64,000 bases of DNA from CAMTWZ01 sp041749075. GTDB taxonomy: Bacteria > Bacteroidota > Rhodothermia > Balneolales > HLUCCA01. This document shows positions 8,296 through 15,982 of this stretch, piece after piece. The DNA lies in contig JBGTBY010000030.1 of the NCBI GenBank assembly GCA_041749075.1, positions 94,285-158,284 on the forward strand, written 5' to 3'. The first letter of the stretch is position 1. Every line of letters begins with the position of its first letter. Below the pieces are notes generated by a model. It had not been told where the DNA came from, did not search any database, and saw nothing but the letters and a program-made list of their open reading frames with translations. A program made the translations under genes and the position numbers.

Positions 8296-8934
8296 GGCTT
8301 CTCATTATGGAAATAACAATCAATGGCAACATTTAGCGACTCAAAAAAAGCTATTAGCATACAAGACATAGAAGCTATGGAGGCATACTCTGACCTAACA
8401 TTTCCTCAGGTTTACAAGGATTTTTTTACTGAAGCAAAATGGGGGGAGATGCTACCCAAGTATTTTCCGATTCATTCAAAGAGGACAACTTTCTGATTCA
8501 AGTGTGGATTGGTTCTTTTCCATACATGACGGCGAGTACAACAACCTAAAGAGGGAGATTCGAATGATGAAATTTGACGAAAAACGAATGGCAAATCATA
8601 TTCTCCCCATTGCTTGTGACGCACTAGGTAATTTGATTTGCATTTCTTGCAGTGGCAAGGATCTCGGTGCTATTTACTTCTGGGATCATGAGAATGAAGT
8701 CGATTACAGCGTCTCCGATGACAGTGATTATTCCAATTTGTTTCATATCGCAGACAATCTTGAATCATTCTTGAACAGTCTGACCGAAACACTTGATTAG
8801 AATAACTTGATTAAAACCCTCCTTCTTTTCATCCTCCTCTTTGCCAGCATCGGCTCCATCACTGAAGCCGGACGCATGTACGATCCGGAGATCGCCCGTT
8901 TTTCGACGCCCGATCCGGCGCTGAATGAGAAATC
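8296..8934 (+). repeat. Duplicated unit, copy 2
   Basis: Second copy of the 638-bp unit at 6705-7342. It is one base longer because of an extra T in a homopolymer at 8421-8427. It ends where the RHS head passes into unrelated sequence right after the shared AATGAGAAATC. Confidence 0.9.
8323..8800 (+). pseudogene. SMI1/KNR4 immunity gene, frameshifted copy
   Basis: Near-identical to the gene at 6732-7208. The intact copy has six T at the corresponding site; here there are seven (8421-8427), so the reading frame shifts after about 34 codons. The downstream frame stays open to 8800 with an internal ATG at 8504, so a C-terminal fragment of 98 residues could be made. The total of 478 nt against 477 confirms a single-base insertion. 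It could be a real decay event, a phase-variable homopolymer or a sequencing error. Confidence 0.88.
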
Positions 8935-8962
8935 TATCACTCGATTAGTTGTAATAATATGA
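8807..8962 (+). pseudogene. Mini-RHS head stub C, truncated
   Basis: TTG-started 51-residue reading frame: the signal peptide (LLLFILLFASIGS, ending TEA) and GRMYDPEIARFSTPDP are intact, but the sequence changes after ALNEKS and stops at 8962 before the DPDG motif and any tip. It is a head that has lost its body, or a secreted short peptide in its own right. Its stop overlaps the ATG of the next gene by 4 bp (8959-8962), so it may now serve to translate that gene. Confidence 0.75.
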
Positions 8963-9447
8963 CAAACTACAGCACAGAAAAATTTGTAGTGATTTTAGAG
9001 GATTACTTAAGTGGGAAAATCACAGAACAAGATTTGTATACATGGAATTGCGGCTTTTTGAAACGCTCTGAACAGCACAAACTACGGTCAGCGACATGGG
9101 CAGTTATTCATCAACTCAATGAAGTTGATCCGGACATAAAGACCACTACTGAGGAGTTGACATACATGCTTCAATGTTTAAAGGGACTTAAGAGATTTCA
9201 TGATAGTGATCTTCAATTGGCAAGAGATGAAGGATTGAAAAAACGATTTGAACGTTCGCCCCTCGACGTCCCTGCCGTCCACACTACCATCACCAAAGAC
9301 GAAATCATCTCTACTATTCGAGAAATCCGGGAGCGGGGATGGGAGAAGGAATTTCGTGACATGGCCCAGAATCAAGACGATTCATTGATGGATGTCAACT
9401 CCCCGAAGATTCAGAATCAATGGGATAAAGACAAGTGGACATGGTAA
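8959..9447 (+). CDS. Hypothetical helical protein downstream of RHS stub
   Basis: A 162-residue charged protein without signal peptide, coupled by ATGA to the RHS stub. The N-terminal half (FVVILEDYLSGKITEQDLYTW, then LKRSEQHKLRSATWAV) looks all-helical and recalls small immunity proteins of contact-dependent toxins. The C-terminal part (STIREIRERGWEKEFRD) is a charged helix. I recognise no family. The surviving immunity gene of a deleted tip is the simplest reading, but that is inference. Confidence 0.5.
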   Translation: MTNYSTEKFVVILEDYLSGKITEQDLYTWNCGFLKRSEQHKLRSATWAVIHQLNEVDPDIKTTTEELTYMLQCLKGLKRFHDSDLQLARDEGLKKRFERSPLDVPAVHTTITKDEIISTIREIRERGWEKEFRDMAQNQDDSLMDVNSPKIQNQWDKDKWTW

Positions 9448-9474
9448 TCGGACCTGATTTGACTAAATTGGAAC

Positions 9475-9696
9475 ATGAGAACCTCCAAACCAAATAGAAT
9501 CATTACTCGGAATAAAGAGATTATGGGCGGCACGCCCGTGTTCGCCAATACCCGCGTTCCAATTCAAACACTTTGGGATTATCTATTGGGTGGGGATTCT
9601 GTTGACGAGTTTCTAGAAGATTTTCCAAGTGTTAGTCGGCAGCAGGCATTGGCTCTGATGAAGCGGGCCCAAAATAAAGTTAGTCCAATTCAATGA
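9475..9696 (+). CDS. DUF433 family antitoxin
   Basis: A 73-residue protein with the DUF433 signature: IMGGTPVFANTRVPIQTLWDYL, then DEFLEDFPSVSRQQALALM. DUF433 proteins are small winged-helix-like antitoxins that repress their operon and neutralise PIN-like DUF5615 partners. Its stop overlaps the next start by 4 bp (9693-9696), as usual for such pairs. It adjoins the RHS array, so the two together form a toxin-rich island. Confidence 0.9.
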   Translation: MRTSKPNRIITRNKEIMGGTPVFANTRVPIQTLWDYLLGGDSVDEFLEDFPSVSRQQALALMKRAQNKVSPIQ

Positions 9697-10043
9697 TTCG
9701 GATTCTGTTGGACGAATGTTTGCCCGTAAAGCTGAAACACCGATTCAGAGAAGCTGACCCACTATTTGACGCATCAACTGTCAATGATTTGGGGTGGAAC
9801 GGCATACAAAACGGAAAACTACTGGAATTGGCCCAACAGGAGTTTGACATACTGGTTACCACTGATCAGAACATCCCCCATCAACAACGGATAGCGAATT
9901 TTTCAATCAGTATCATTGCATTTCGAACCAAGTCTAATCGGTATAAAGATTTATTGCCTCATTTATCCGAAGCATGTGATCTTATCAGAAATTGCAAATC
10001 CGGCATGTTCTATGCAATTCCTGAAATCCGGGAGCGAGGATAA
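9693..10043 (+). CDS. DUF5615 PIN-like toxin
   Basis: A 116-residue PIN-fold protein of the DUF5615/Mut7-C-like type. It shows IRILLDECLPVKL (first acidic residues, D8/E9), the middle helix LLELAQQEFDILVTTDQN with the second acidic Asp, and SIIAFRTKSNRYKDLLPHL. PIN-like proteins are metal-dependent RNases; in this subgroup the activity is mostly presumed. It forms a type II toxin-antitoxin pair with the overlapping DUF433 gene. The last codons (EIRERG) coincide in DNA with a 20-bp motif also present near 9325, probably by chance. Confidence 0.88.
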   Translation: MIRILLDECLPVKLKHRFREADPLFDASTVNDLGWNGIQNGKLLELAQQEFDILVTTDQNIPHQQRIANFSISIIAFRTKSNRYKDLLPHLSEACDLIRNCKSGMFYAIPEIRERG

Positions 10044-10051
10044 ACTCACTC

Positions 10052-10093
10052 ATGCAACGCCTTCTCTCGATGCTATCCATATTCTGTCATCTT
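10052..10093 (+). pseudogene. Signal-peptide remnant of an IS-split secreted gene
   Basis: ATG at 10052 opens fourteen codons reading MQRLLSMLSIFCHL, which looks like the start of a signal peptide. The frame stops exactly at the IS left end (TGA at 10094). The T9SS cargo gene resuming after the IS lacks a signal peptide, so this is probably its missing 5' end. Confidence 0.5.
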
Positions 10094-10146
10094 TGAGATG
10101 GTCCTGAAAAAGCGGACAGTAAATCCTGAATCCCTAATTTACTGTC

Positions 10147-10434
10147 ATGAACAGAAGAAAACGACGCAATTTCACACCTGGCTTCAAGACCATGGTAGTT
10201 CTCGAAGCGCTCAAGGAACGCCAAACAATGGCTGAGCTGGCCGAAAGGTTTGAGCTCCACCCCAACCAGATATCGACCTGGAAGACGCAGTTCCTGGCCA
10301 ATGCCGGATTGATCTTCGAGTCGGAAGACTCCAACGAGGAGCTCGACAAGGCCAAGGCGCAGCTCGACGAGCTCTACAATCAGGTCGGGCGCATGAAGAT
10401 GGAGAATGACTGGCTAAAAAAAAAGTTGCTGTGA
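10147..10434 (+). CDS. IS3-family transposase OrfA
   Basis: A 95-residue protein with an N-terminal helix-turn-helix (FTPGFKTMVVLEALKERQT, then LAERFELHPNQISTWKTQF) and a C-terminal leucine-zipper-like coiled coil (LYNQVGRMKMENDWLKKKLL). OrfA binds the IS ends and regulates transposition. It ends in TGA at 10432-10434, just after a run of nine A residues that should allow -1 slippage into orfB. Confidence 0.94.
   Translation: MNRRKRRNFTPGFKTMVVLEALKERQTMAELAERFELHPNQISTWKTQFLANAGLIFESEDSNEELDKAKAQLDELYNQVGRMKMENDWLKKKLL
10416..10424 (+). promoter_or_regulatory. Putative -1 programmed frameshift site (A9)
   Basis: Nine consecutive A read in the OrfA frame as aaa aaa aag, followed three codons later by the OrfA stop. 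The orfB frame is -1 relative to orfA. This matches the slippery sites that produce the OrfAB fusion transposase in IS3 elements. Confidence 0.8.
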
Positions 10435-11273
10435 TGCCCCGCTCCGAACGTCGCCAGTTGGTCGATAAGGCAGATCCGCAGTTTCCGGTCGCCGCGCAGT
10501 GCGCGATGCTGGACATCTCCCGATCGCTGTTCTATCATCGGCCCAAGGGCATGAGCCAAGCCGATCTGGACATCATGGCCCGCATGGACCGGATGGTTCA
10601 GCAAGACCCCACGCGCGGGTCGCGACGCTGGCGTCGTGACCTTGCTTTGGAAGGTATTCGCATCTGCCGGGCCAAGGCACGCCGGCTCATGCGGATCATG
10701 AACATTGGAGCGGTCGGTCACCGCAAGAGCACGACCAAGAGCGATCCGAAGGCCTACAAGTATCCGTACTTGCTCAAAGAATTGAGCATCGACCGGGTCA
10801 ACCAGGTCTGGCAGATCGACATCAGCTACATCCCCATGCGCACAGGCTACATGTACCTGACCGCGATCATCGACGTGTGCAGCCGGATGATCCTGAGCTG
10901 GTCGGTGACCAATACCATGGGAGCCGATGTGGTCGTGGCCTGCGTGAGCGAAGCGGTCTCCCGCCATGGCAAGCCAGAGATCATCAATTCCGACCAGGGC
11001 TCACAGTTCACCGGGGCGGAGTATGTGGGCCTGATCAAATCCTTGAAGACCACGAAACTCTCCATGAGCAGCAAGGGCCGGGCCATCGACAACGTGTTCA
11101 TCGAACGGTTCTTCCGCAGCATCAAGTACGAGAAGATCTACTTGGTCGAGCCGCAGGACGGAAAACACCTGTTTGAACTTTGCGATGACTACATTAGGTT
11201 CTATAACGAGGGTCGGGGGCATTCCTCGATCGACGACATGACGCCTATGCAGCGCTACCGGCTTGCCTCATGA
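10434..11273 (+). CDS. IS3-family transposase OrfB (DDE integrase domain)
   Basis: The catalytic frame of the IS, about 279 residues, with an HTH_21-like region (PTRGSRRWRRDLALEGIRI) and an rve-type DDE domain. The first Asp is in WQIDISYIPM, the second in IINSDQGSQFTG, and the Glu in DNVFIERFFRSIKYE. The active enzyme is probably the OrfA-OrfB fusion made by slippage at 10416-10424. The first frame codon is GTG at 10431; the ATG at 10434 overlaps the orfA stop by one base. The frame is full length and looks intact. Confidence 0.94.
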   Translation: MPRSERRQLVDKADPQFPVAAQCAMLDISRSLFYHRPKGMSQADLDIMARMDRMVQQDPTRGSRRWRRDLALEGIRICRAKARRLMRIMNIGAVGHRKSTTKSDPKAYKYPYLLKELSIDRVNQVWQIDISYIPMRTGYMYLTAIIDVCSRMILSWSVTNTMGADVVVACVSEAVSRHGKPEIINSDQGSQFTGAEYVGLIKSLKTTKLSMSSKGRAIDNVFIERFFRSIKYEKIYLVEPQDGKHLFELCDDYIRFYNEGRGHSSIDDMTPMQRYRLAS

Positions 11274-11321
11274 GACAATTATCCAAAACCAAAACGCTGT
11301 CCGAAAAAGCGAACCACCTCA

Positions 11322-13169
11322 GAGGCCAAGGCCCCAACGGGCAATTGGAATTTCATTTCTGGCATCAATGGAAGCCTTTATTTGAATACGAGCACCGCCA
11401 AGACGCCAGCAATAGCCCGTACTACTTCAACCTATCCTTGGGGCGACATGATCATGGTCGCATGGCAAGAAGCCAACACCATCGTGATGAGGATCTACTA
11501 CTATTCATCTACTAATCAGTCATACGTTAGGGCTTTTCCGACATTGTACACAGATATCGTAATGCCATCTTATTACACACTGGATGTGAATCCGAGCATT
11601 GCGTGGAGTGATAACGGTGGATTCCTTCTCGTGTACCATTCTCCTACTGGCTTACAATACGAGCTCTACGACTTCGAGATGGGTAGCACACCTACATTGT
11701 TCTCTTCCGGCGTGGTTCCGGGAACTAACTCAAATTCAAAGAATCCCGCAGTCTCCAGCTACTCCTACACCGAAATCGATTACACCTGGTTCGACATCGC
11801 TTGGGAACAGCACGGTTTCACCGGGTCTGGCCCTATTCAATCAATCATGCACCGAGCGTTAAACTACCACGATGGCGAATCGTATTTTAGCACGCCGCAA
11901 ACAATCTCATCGCTAGCTGTACCTAAAAACAGCGGCATAACAATCACAAGCTTGCACTACGGACCAATGATTGGATGGATATCAAACGCTACCGCAGGGT
12001 ATACTACATCTATCCCAACAAACAAGGCATCCGTCCGCAATCCAAGTACTGCGGTGATCACTGCGTACGACAGTTATGTTCGATCTGTATCGGTGACCGC
12101 CGATGACAATTTGTCGACCTACTATCTCGGTTGGAGCCAGATAGTTGACCAAAATCCCATATACGATACAAACAGATTTATAGTCGGAACTAATCCCACT
12201 CAAATCAAGGTCTTGAATACGAAAGGTTGGCATTTGCAACTGATGAACGGTCCCACGGCTAACCACATGAGAGCATCGTCGTTCTTCCCAAAAACCGCCC
12301 CATATTACTTCCAAGAATCGAACACGCTCGGAAGTTATTTGAAGGAAGCTCCTCAGCAGACAACGATCAGCCGAGGGGTGTCCATTCATTCGGGTGATGG
12401 AGGCGTATCATTGAGTTTGGAGAAACTCAATGTCGCCGGCGTTCCGATCCGCTTCCCGGAAATTGACCATGAGCAGCTTCGCTTCACATCCGGTCGATCC
12501 GATCAGGCTCGCGTTTCCCGGCAGCAAATGAACGAACGAGTTATGGCTCATTTGGTCAGCGAACCATTCCAGCTCAAATCGGGGGATGTGGTGGGCCTTG
12601 CGGAAGACCTTTCGATGGACGGGTCGGCAAGTGGAGTAGGTATTTCCGTGCAACTGGAGCCGGTCGGGAAATCCGGAGCGCCATTGCAACTGAAAACCTT
12701 GAATTCAAGCTCAGCCGTGGCCTCGCGTCAAGCCTTAGCTTATCGAGTGCAAGGCATTGCTGAAGGACAATACCGACTCGTCATTCGCGTCGATGCGCCC
12801 GAAAATGCCGAACTCCTCCTTCTCGAACACATCCGTAGCGGTGATGTGGATCCTGAAGGTGAACTCCAAGCCAGCGAAGTGACTGAGATACATGCTGAAC
12901 GTGTCACCCACGCCGCATTGCATCCGAACTACCCGAATCCGTTCAATCCGAGCACGGTGATCGGATATCAATTGCCAGAAGCCGGCTATGTTAGCATCCA
13001 GGTGTATGATGTCACGGGACGCTTGGTGTCAACATTGGTGGATGGGCAGGTATCGGCAGGCCGTCACCAAGTTCGTTTCGATGCTGGTGCGCTGTCTAGT
13101 GGTGTTTACATCGTTAGGATGCAGTCAGGTGTTTTCCTACAAACACATAAGATGATATTATTGAAGTAG
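11322..13169 (+). pseudogene. T9SS cargo protein, 5' part removed by the IS
   Basis: The frame is open from the IS right end to 13169 (over 600 codons) without a start or signal peptide at its beginning; the first possible start is a TTG at 11382 inside the apparent mature sequence. The body is beta-rich with Tyr/Ser/Thr-rich repeats that I cannot assign. The C-terminus is a type A T9SS sorting domain: HPNYPNPFNPSTVIGYQL, VYDVTGRLVSTLVDG, ending SGVYIVRM and HKMILLK. In intact form it would have been exported across both membranes and fixed at the cell surface. Without a signal peptide it should no longer leave the cytoplasm. Confidence 0.8.
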
Positions 13170-13281
13170 GAAAATGAAACACATCTTTGTTGCTACAAAT
13201 GGTGCTACTGAAAAGGAAATGATGTGAAAATCAAGGAATTCAAACTCGATATAGTTTTCCTTCATTGATTTAAAAAAACAA

Positions 13282-13317
13282 AAAACCCCGCTTCAGCATC
13301 GCTGAACGGGGTTTTTT
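13282..13317 (-). terminator. Rho-independent terminator after tRNA-Leu
   Basis: Stem CCCCG..TTCAGC/GCTGAA.CGGGG with an ATC loop, flanked by A and T runs on both sides. Read on the minus strand it directly follows the tRNA-Leu 3' end and is followed by T6. The symmetry would let it also end transcripts from the left. Confidence 0.9.
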
Positions 13318-13321
13318 CTTG

Positions 13322-13405
13322 TGCCGAAGGCGGGACTCGAACCCGCATGAGATTGCTCTCACACGCCCCTGAAACGTGCGCGTCTACCAGTTCCACCACT
13401 TCGGC
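13322..13405 (-). tRNA. tRNA-Leu (anticodon CAG)
   Basis: The cloverleaf folds with acceptor GCCGAAG/CTTCGGC, D-loop GGTGGAACTGGTAGAC, anticodon stem CACGT/GCGTG around loop TTCAGGG, and a long class II variable arm (GTGAGAGCAATCTCAT) followed by the T-arm GGGTTCGAGTCCC. The CCA end is not encoded in full. A terminator follows on the same strand. Confidence 0.95.
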
Positions 13406-13462
13406 AGGGATGCAAATATACGGTGTGTGCGTGCCAAATAAAACGGGTATCATAGGAATACT

Positions 13463-15256
13463 ATGAAAGCAATCATCCTTTCCCTCTTGCTCTTTCCGGC
13501 TCTCGCCGATGCGCAAACCCTCTCCCATTATTGGAATTTCAACGACCCCGAAACCCAGCTCACTCCCAATGTGAGTACAGGTGGTGCCACATTGCAGATC
13601 ACTCCCGGCGAATTGGCAGTAATTACCTCCGGCACCTTACAAGAGTTCGCCGGCGCCAACGCCCGCAACTCAGATCCCAGCGGTGCGCATCTGCGTGTGA
13701 ACAATCCGATCGGATCCGTTTTGACGTTCCACATCCCTACCACCGGATTCGAAAATCCCATTTTCCGGTATGAAACGCGTCGCTCTGGAAGCGGTGCCAA
13801 CACCCAGTTTGTGAGCTATTCACTCAATGGCACCGATTTCACCCCGATGCAGACCATCCTGCCGCCCGATGGAGTTCCTGCCGTGATCGTGCTTGATTTC
13901 TCGACGATCGCTGGAGCCGATGACAACGCCGAGTTCCGGATCCGCATCAACATCGCGCAAGAAGGCACAGCAACCGGCGGAACGATTGGCAACAACCGCT
14001 TCGACAATGCCACGCTCGATGCGACCGCGATGGCAGGTACCAATCGTCCACCTGTGGTTGTGGAACCGATCGGGTTTACCCAAATGGTAAAGGGTTCCAA
14101 TCTGTCGATCAATCCGAAACTCATTTTCTCCGATCCCGACGACGACCCACTCACATTTGTGTATGAGATCTCAAATCAGGATGTCGTTGGCTGCATCTTC
14201 TTGCCAGCGGAAGGCTATGAACACTTTTGTGGTCTTAATGCGCACCTACAAGGCGAAGCCATCGTCACCATCAGCGCAAACGACGGCGTAAACGAACCCG
14301 TCTCCACCAGCTTCCGCGTTTTGGTCTACCCAAGAGCTCATGCGCTAACCCCATCCGCACCGTTCACGTTTTCCGCATGGGATGAGAACGAGCCCGCAGG
14401 CAGCTTCCCGTCCAATATGATCTTCATGCAGAGTGGGGTGAACGATCCAACCTTGGCCGACGACCTGCTCTACGCCTACACCATTCCCGCTGGTGATGGT
14501 GCCGATCCGGCCGACACCGCATTCCCATACAAAGCCATCGGCCGGACCCGCATCAACGGACTCGGTGCCGAAGGCGTCTCCTTCATCAATACCGGTCGCG
14601 GACGTGATGTAGGTGGCGCATTGGTTGCTGTGGATCTATCTGATGTAGATGCCGGAACTCTATCCTTCACTGCCGCGACATTGACGGCCAACTTCCGCAC
14701 CTACAATCTTCGTCTTCGCTATCGCGTCGGGACATCATCGGCTTGGGCGGATGTGATGAACGGTACGACGGCTGTGGAATATCAACGAAATCCCATCGAG
14801 TTCTTGCCCCAAACGTTCACGGATATTGCTATTCCTTCGGATGCCCTCGGTCAGCCCTATGTCCAGTTCATGTGGCAATACTACCACACTGGAGTCCAAT
14901 TGGAAGGAGGTGGCGCGAGAGATCGTATTCGCTTAGATGACATTACCATCACCGATCTCACAGACACATCCATCGAACAAGATCCACGGATTGGCACGAT
15001 TGAGCTAAGCCAAAACTACCCTAACCCATTTAATCCTTCAACAGCCATCCGCTTCCAGCTTCCAGCATCCGGCATCACGCATCTTGCGGTTTATGATGTT
15101 CTAGGAAGGGAAGTAAGCGTTTTGGTGGATGGTTCTCTGGCAGCCGGTCAACATACTGCGACGTTTGATGCACGTTCGCTAACCAGCGGCGTGTATCTGT
15201 ACCAACTCACATCTGGCGGACAAACCATCACCAAGCGGATGTTGCTGATCAAATAA
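13463..15256 (+). CDS. Secreted multidomain T9SS cargo protein
   Basis: A 597-residue protein with a clear signal peptide (MKAIILSLLLFPALADAQ). The N-terminal third (TLSHYWNFND, then FRYETRRSGSGANTQFVSYS) looks like a jelly-roll found in secreted Bacteroidota proteins. A cadherin/Ig-like segment follows (NRPPVVVEPIG, LIFSDPDDDPLTFVYE), then another beta-sandwich. The last about 80 residues are a type A sorting domain (QNYPNPFNPSTAIRFQL, VYDVLGREVSVLVDG, ITKRMLLIK). Such proteins pass Sec, are carried by the T9SS across the outer membrane and stay cell-associated. No enzymatic motif is seen. Confidence 0.85.
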   Translation: MKAIILSLLLFPALADAQTLSHYWNFNDPETQLTPNVSTGGATLQITPGELAVITSGTLQEFAGANARNSDPSGAHLRVNNPIGSVLTFHIPTTGFENPIFRYETRRSGSGANTQFVSYSLNGTDFTPMQTILPPDGVPAVIVLDFSTIAGADDNAEFRIRINIAQEGTATGGTIGNNRFDNATLDATAMAGTNRPPVVVEPIGFTQMVKGSNLSINPKLIFSDPDDDPLTFVYEISNQDVVGCIFLPAEGYEHFCGLNAHLQGEAIVTISANDGVNEPVSTSFRVLVYPRAHALTPSAPFTFSAWDENEPAGSFPSNMIFMQSGVNDPTLADDLLYAYTIPAGDGADPADTAFPYKAIGRTRINGLGAEGVSFINTGRGRDVGGALVAVDLSDVDAGTLSFTAATLTANFRTYNLRLRYRVGTSSAWADVMNGTTAVEYQRNPIEFLPQTFTDIAIPSDALGQPYVQFMWQYYHTGVQLEGGGARDRIRLDDITITDLTDTSIEQDPRIGTIELSQNYPNPFNPSTAIRFQLPASGITHLAVYDVLGREVSVLVDGSLAAGQHTATFDARSLTSGVYLYQLTSGGQTITKRMLLIK

Positions 15257-15259
15257 GGA

Positions 15260-15982
15260 TCAGCGGTTCTGCCGCAACCAGGTCCGCATATCGGCTTGCA
15301 TCCTTTTTTCCGCATCGGTTGTTGCAGATTCTGTGATCCCGGCCTCATATAGGATTCTGGTCTGCCGCTTATCTCCGGCTCGATCCAGGCTTCGACCCAG
15401 CCAGTATCGGTTTTGGATCGACGCATCCAATCGGAACGCCAGCTGAAAATGCATCATAGCGAACTCCGATGCCTTCGACACATCCGCTTCCGTGGCCATA
15501 CCTGCGAGTAGGGACGTCACCCATCCCAGATTCGATAATTCCGAGTACCAACGGCCCAGAATATGATGAGCCGTCGGATTTCGCGGATCGGCATCCACCG
15601 CGGCTTGGGCATAGATGCGCACGGAATCCGCCAGCCGAACTTGACCCATCAAACCGGATTGATTCAGCTTGGCGGCGAACGCCGTGGCCATGATTTCATT
15701 GGCGACAGAACTGTTCGGATTCTGTTTCAAGGCTCGACGCGCATTCGCAAATCCGGATTCCAACCAGGATGCCCGACGTGCGCGTCCCACCGGATCCTCC
15801 GACAATTCGATGTACCGGTTCGCCACTTGCGCCAAGAAGGGTACGGACGGCTCACACCCCCGCATACGGGCTTCCAATACCCGCATTTCTTGGATGCGAC
15901 CCTGAGTACTGCGAACCCGGTCGGCTTCGTCGAGGAAGGAATCCGGACAGGACGACATCAGTACAAGCAAGATCCAGATCAT
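15260..15982 (-). CDS. TPR-type lipoprotein
   Basis: A 240-residue protein starting with a very short lipoprotein signal (MIWILLVLMSSC). The rest is helical with tetratricopeptide-like units (ARRALKQNPNSSVANEIMA, AQAAVDADPRNPTAHHILGRWY, AFRLDASIQNRYWLGRSLDR). The spacing resembles the RMDN-like TPR family. It is the last gene of the operon 20297-15260 and overlaps the Wzi-like gene by one base (TGATG). A scaffold role in envelope polysaccharide assembly is possible but not shown by the sequence. Confidence 0.72.
   Translation of the reverse strand: MIWILLVLMSSCPDSFLDEADRVRSTQGRIQEMRVLEARMRGCEPSVPFLAQVANRYIELSEDPVGRARRASWLESGFANARRALKQNPNSSVANEIMATAFAAKLNQSGLMGQVRLADSVRIYAQAAVDADPRNPTAHHILGRWYSELSNLGWVTSLLAGMATEADVSKASEFAMMHFQLAFRLDASIQNRYWLGRSLDRAGDKRQTRILYEAGITESATTDAEKRMQADMRTWLRQNR

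Larger units (their letters stand above)
10094..11321 (+). mobile_element. IS3-family insertion sequence
   Basis: About 1.23 kb with two overlapping transposase frames. Imperfect terminal inverted repeats begin TGAG[A/G]TGGT[C/T]C and share CGGACAG inside (left about 10094-10119, right about 11297-11321). The interior is more GC-rich than the flanking toxin island. No clear target-site duplication is seen, so the exact ends are uncertain by a few bases or one flank has been deleted. It lies inside a secreted-protein gene. Confidence 0.85.

Noticed and set aside
9325..10042. A 20-bp near-repeat (GAAATCCGGGAGCGRGGAT) in the 8959 gene and at the end of the DUF5615 gene.
   Set aside because: Both copies encode IREIRERG/IPEIRERG in good frame and nothing else is shared; too little to call a mobile or regulatory repeat.
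10099..10119. CGGACAG in the IS end resembles the REP motif CTTGCGGACAG.
   Set aside because: Only seven bases are shared and the flanks differ; the IS copy is part of the terminal inverted repeat.
10094..11321. A target-site duplication for the IS.
   Set aside because: Bases flanking the proposed ends do not match at 3-5 bp, so none is reported.
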